From: an uncultured Succinivibrionaceae bacterium
GTDB taxonomy: Bacteria > Pseudomonadota > Gammaproteobacteria > Enterobacterales > Succinivibrionaceae
Length of the DNA stretch: 12,650 nt
Assembly (NCBI GenBank): GCA_900539665.1
Contig: UQCV01000069.1
Span: 1 to 12,650, forward strand
Reading direction: 5' to 3'
A program made the position numbers and the translations under genes. This document shows, in pieces, positions 12,563 to 12,650 of this stretch (positions are counted from its first letter, which is position 1; every line of letters begins with the position of its first letter). A model generated the notes under the pieces. The model saw nothing but the letters and a program-made list of their open reading frames with translations. It did not search any database and had not been told where the DNA came from.

Positions 12563-12650
12563 ACTATCCAGATTCCTCTGCCTAGAGGCCTACTCGCTTG
12601 AAGTGTTTGTAGCTTTAGCATTAGCTTATTTAATGAATCACTTGGTAGCT

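Overview
The window suggests a gammaproteobacterial-type, gut-like anaerobe with AT-rich DNA (intergenic DNA dominated by TTAAG/AAGCTT/AAAGC words). The reasons are an F-type (MPF-F) conjugation gene block with traL-traE-traK-traB in the classical order and an AzgA-type purine permease with matching base composition. Members of the Succinivibrionaceae would fit, but the taxon is a guess from style, not from a search. The first ~1.6 kb looks foreign: a YafQ/DinJ toxin-antitoxin pair and a CHC2 zinc-finger gene with strong GGGAGGA or GGAG ribosome binding sites, of the kind common in integrative elements of Firmicutes.

Layout. 1-290: a probable short, internally deleted IS200/IS605-type element read on the minus strand. 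It has two subterminal hairpins (10-29 and 267-284) and an open frame of about 59 codons that runs into the first hairpin, resembling the 3' end of a tnpB gene. 290-551: no convincing gene, one strong imperfect hairpin. 552-1120 (minus): YafQ-like toxin and DinJ/RelB-like antitoxin, overlapping by ATGA, with a readable promoter and a 15-bp operator-like palindrome at 1146-1186. 1234-1560 (plus): truncated CHC2 zinc-finger protein. 1561-1746: convergent intergenic region with a 17-bp palindrome and a 10-bp-stem inverted repeat. 1747-10188 (minus): a conjugation block, in transcription order an unknown four-helix membrane protein, TraL, TraE, a very large TraK, TraB, and a TraF with an intact CXXC motif. 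10189-10988: 800 bp of non-coding DNA with a 14-bp tandem array and an 18-bp direct repeat. 10989-12410 (plus): AzgA/NCS2 purine permease followed by a terminator-like hairpin at 12530-12562.

How the genes work together. TraL, TraE (VirB8-like), TraK (VirB9/secretin-like) and TraB (VirB10-like) are inner-membrane and envelope-spanning parts of a type IV secretion system that assembles an F-like pilus. TraF is a periplasmic thioredoxin-fold assembly factor. The block is abbreviated: no traV, traC, traW, traU, traN or trbC lies between traB and traF, and the foreign segment starts just past traF. Genes that are normally tightly packed are separated by 150-262 bp spacers that carry dyad symmetries, and TraK, TraB and TraF all carry low-complexity insertions. 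Whether the system is complete elsewhere, is a divergent minimal lineage, or is decaying cannot be settled inside this window.

The observations most worth following are the oversized TraK with a signal peptide placed about 85 residues into the protein, the unknown membrane gene at the head of the tra block, the tnpB-tail/hairpin mini-element, and the foreign TA/CHC2 segment abutting the end of traF.
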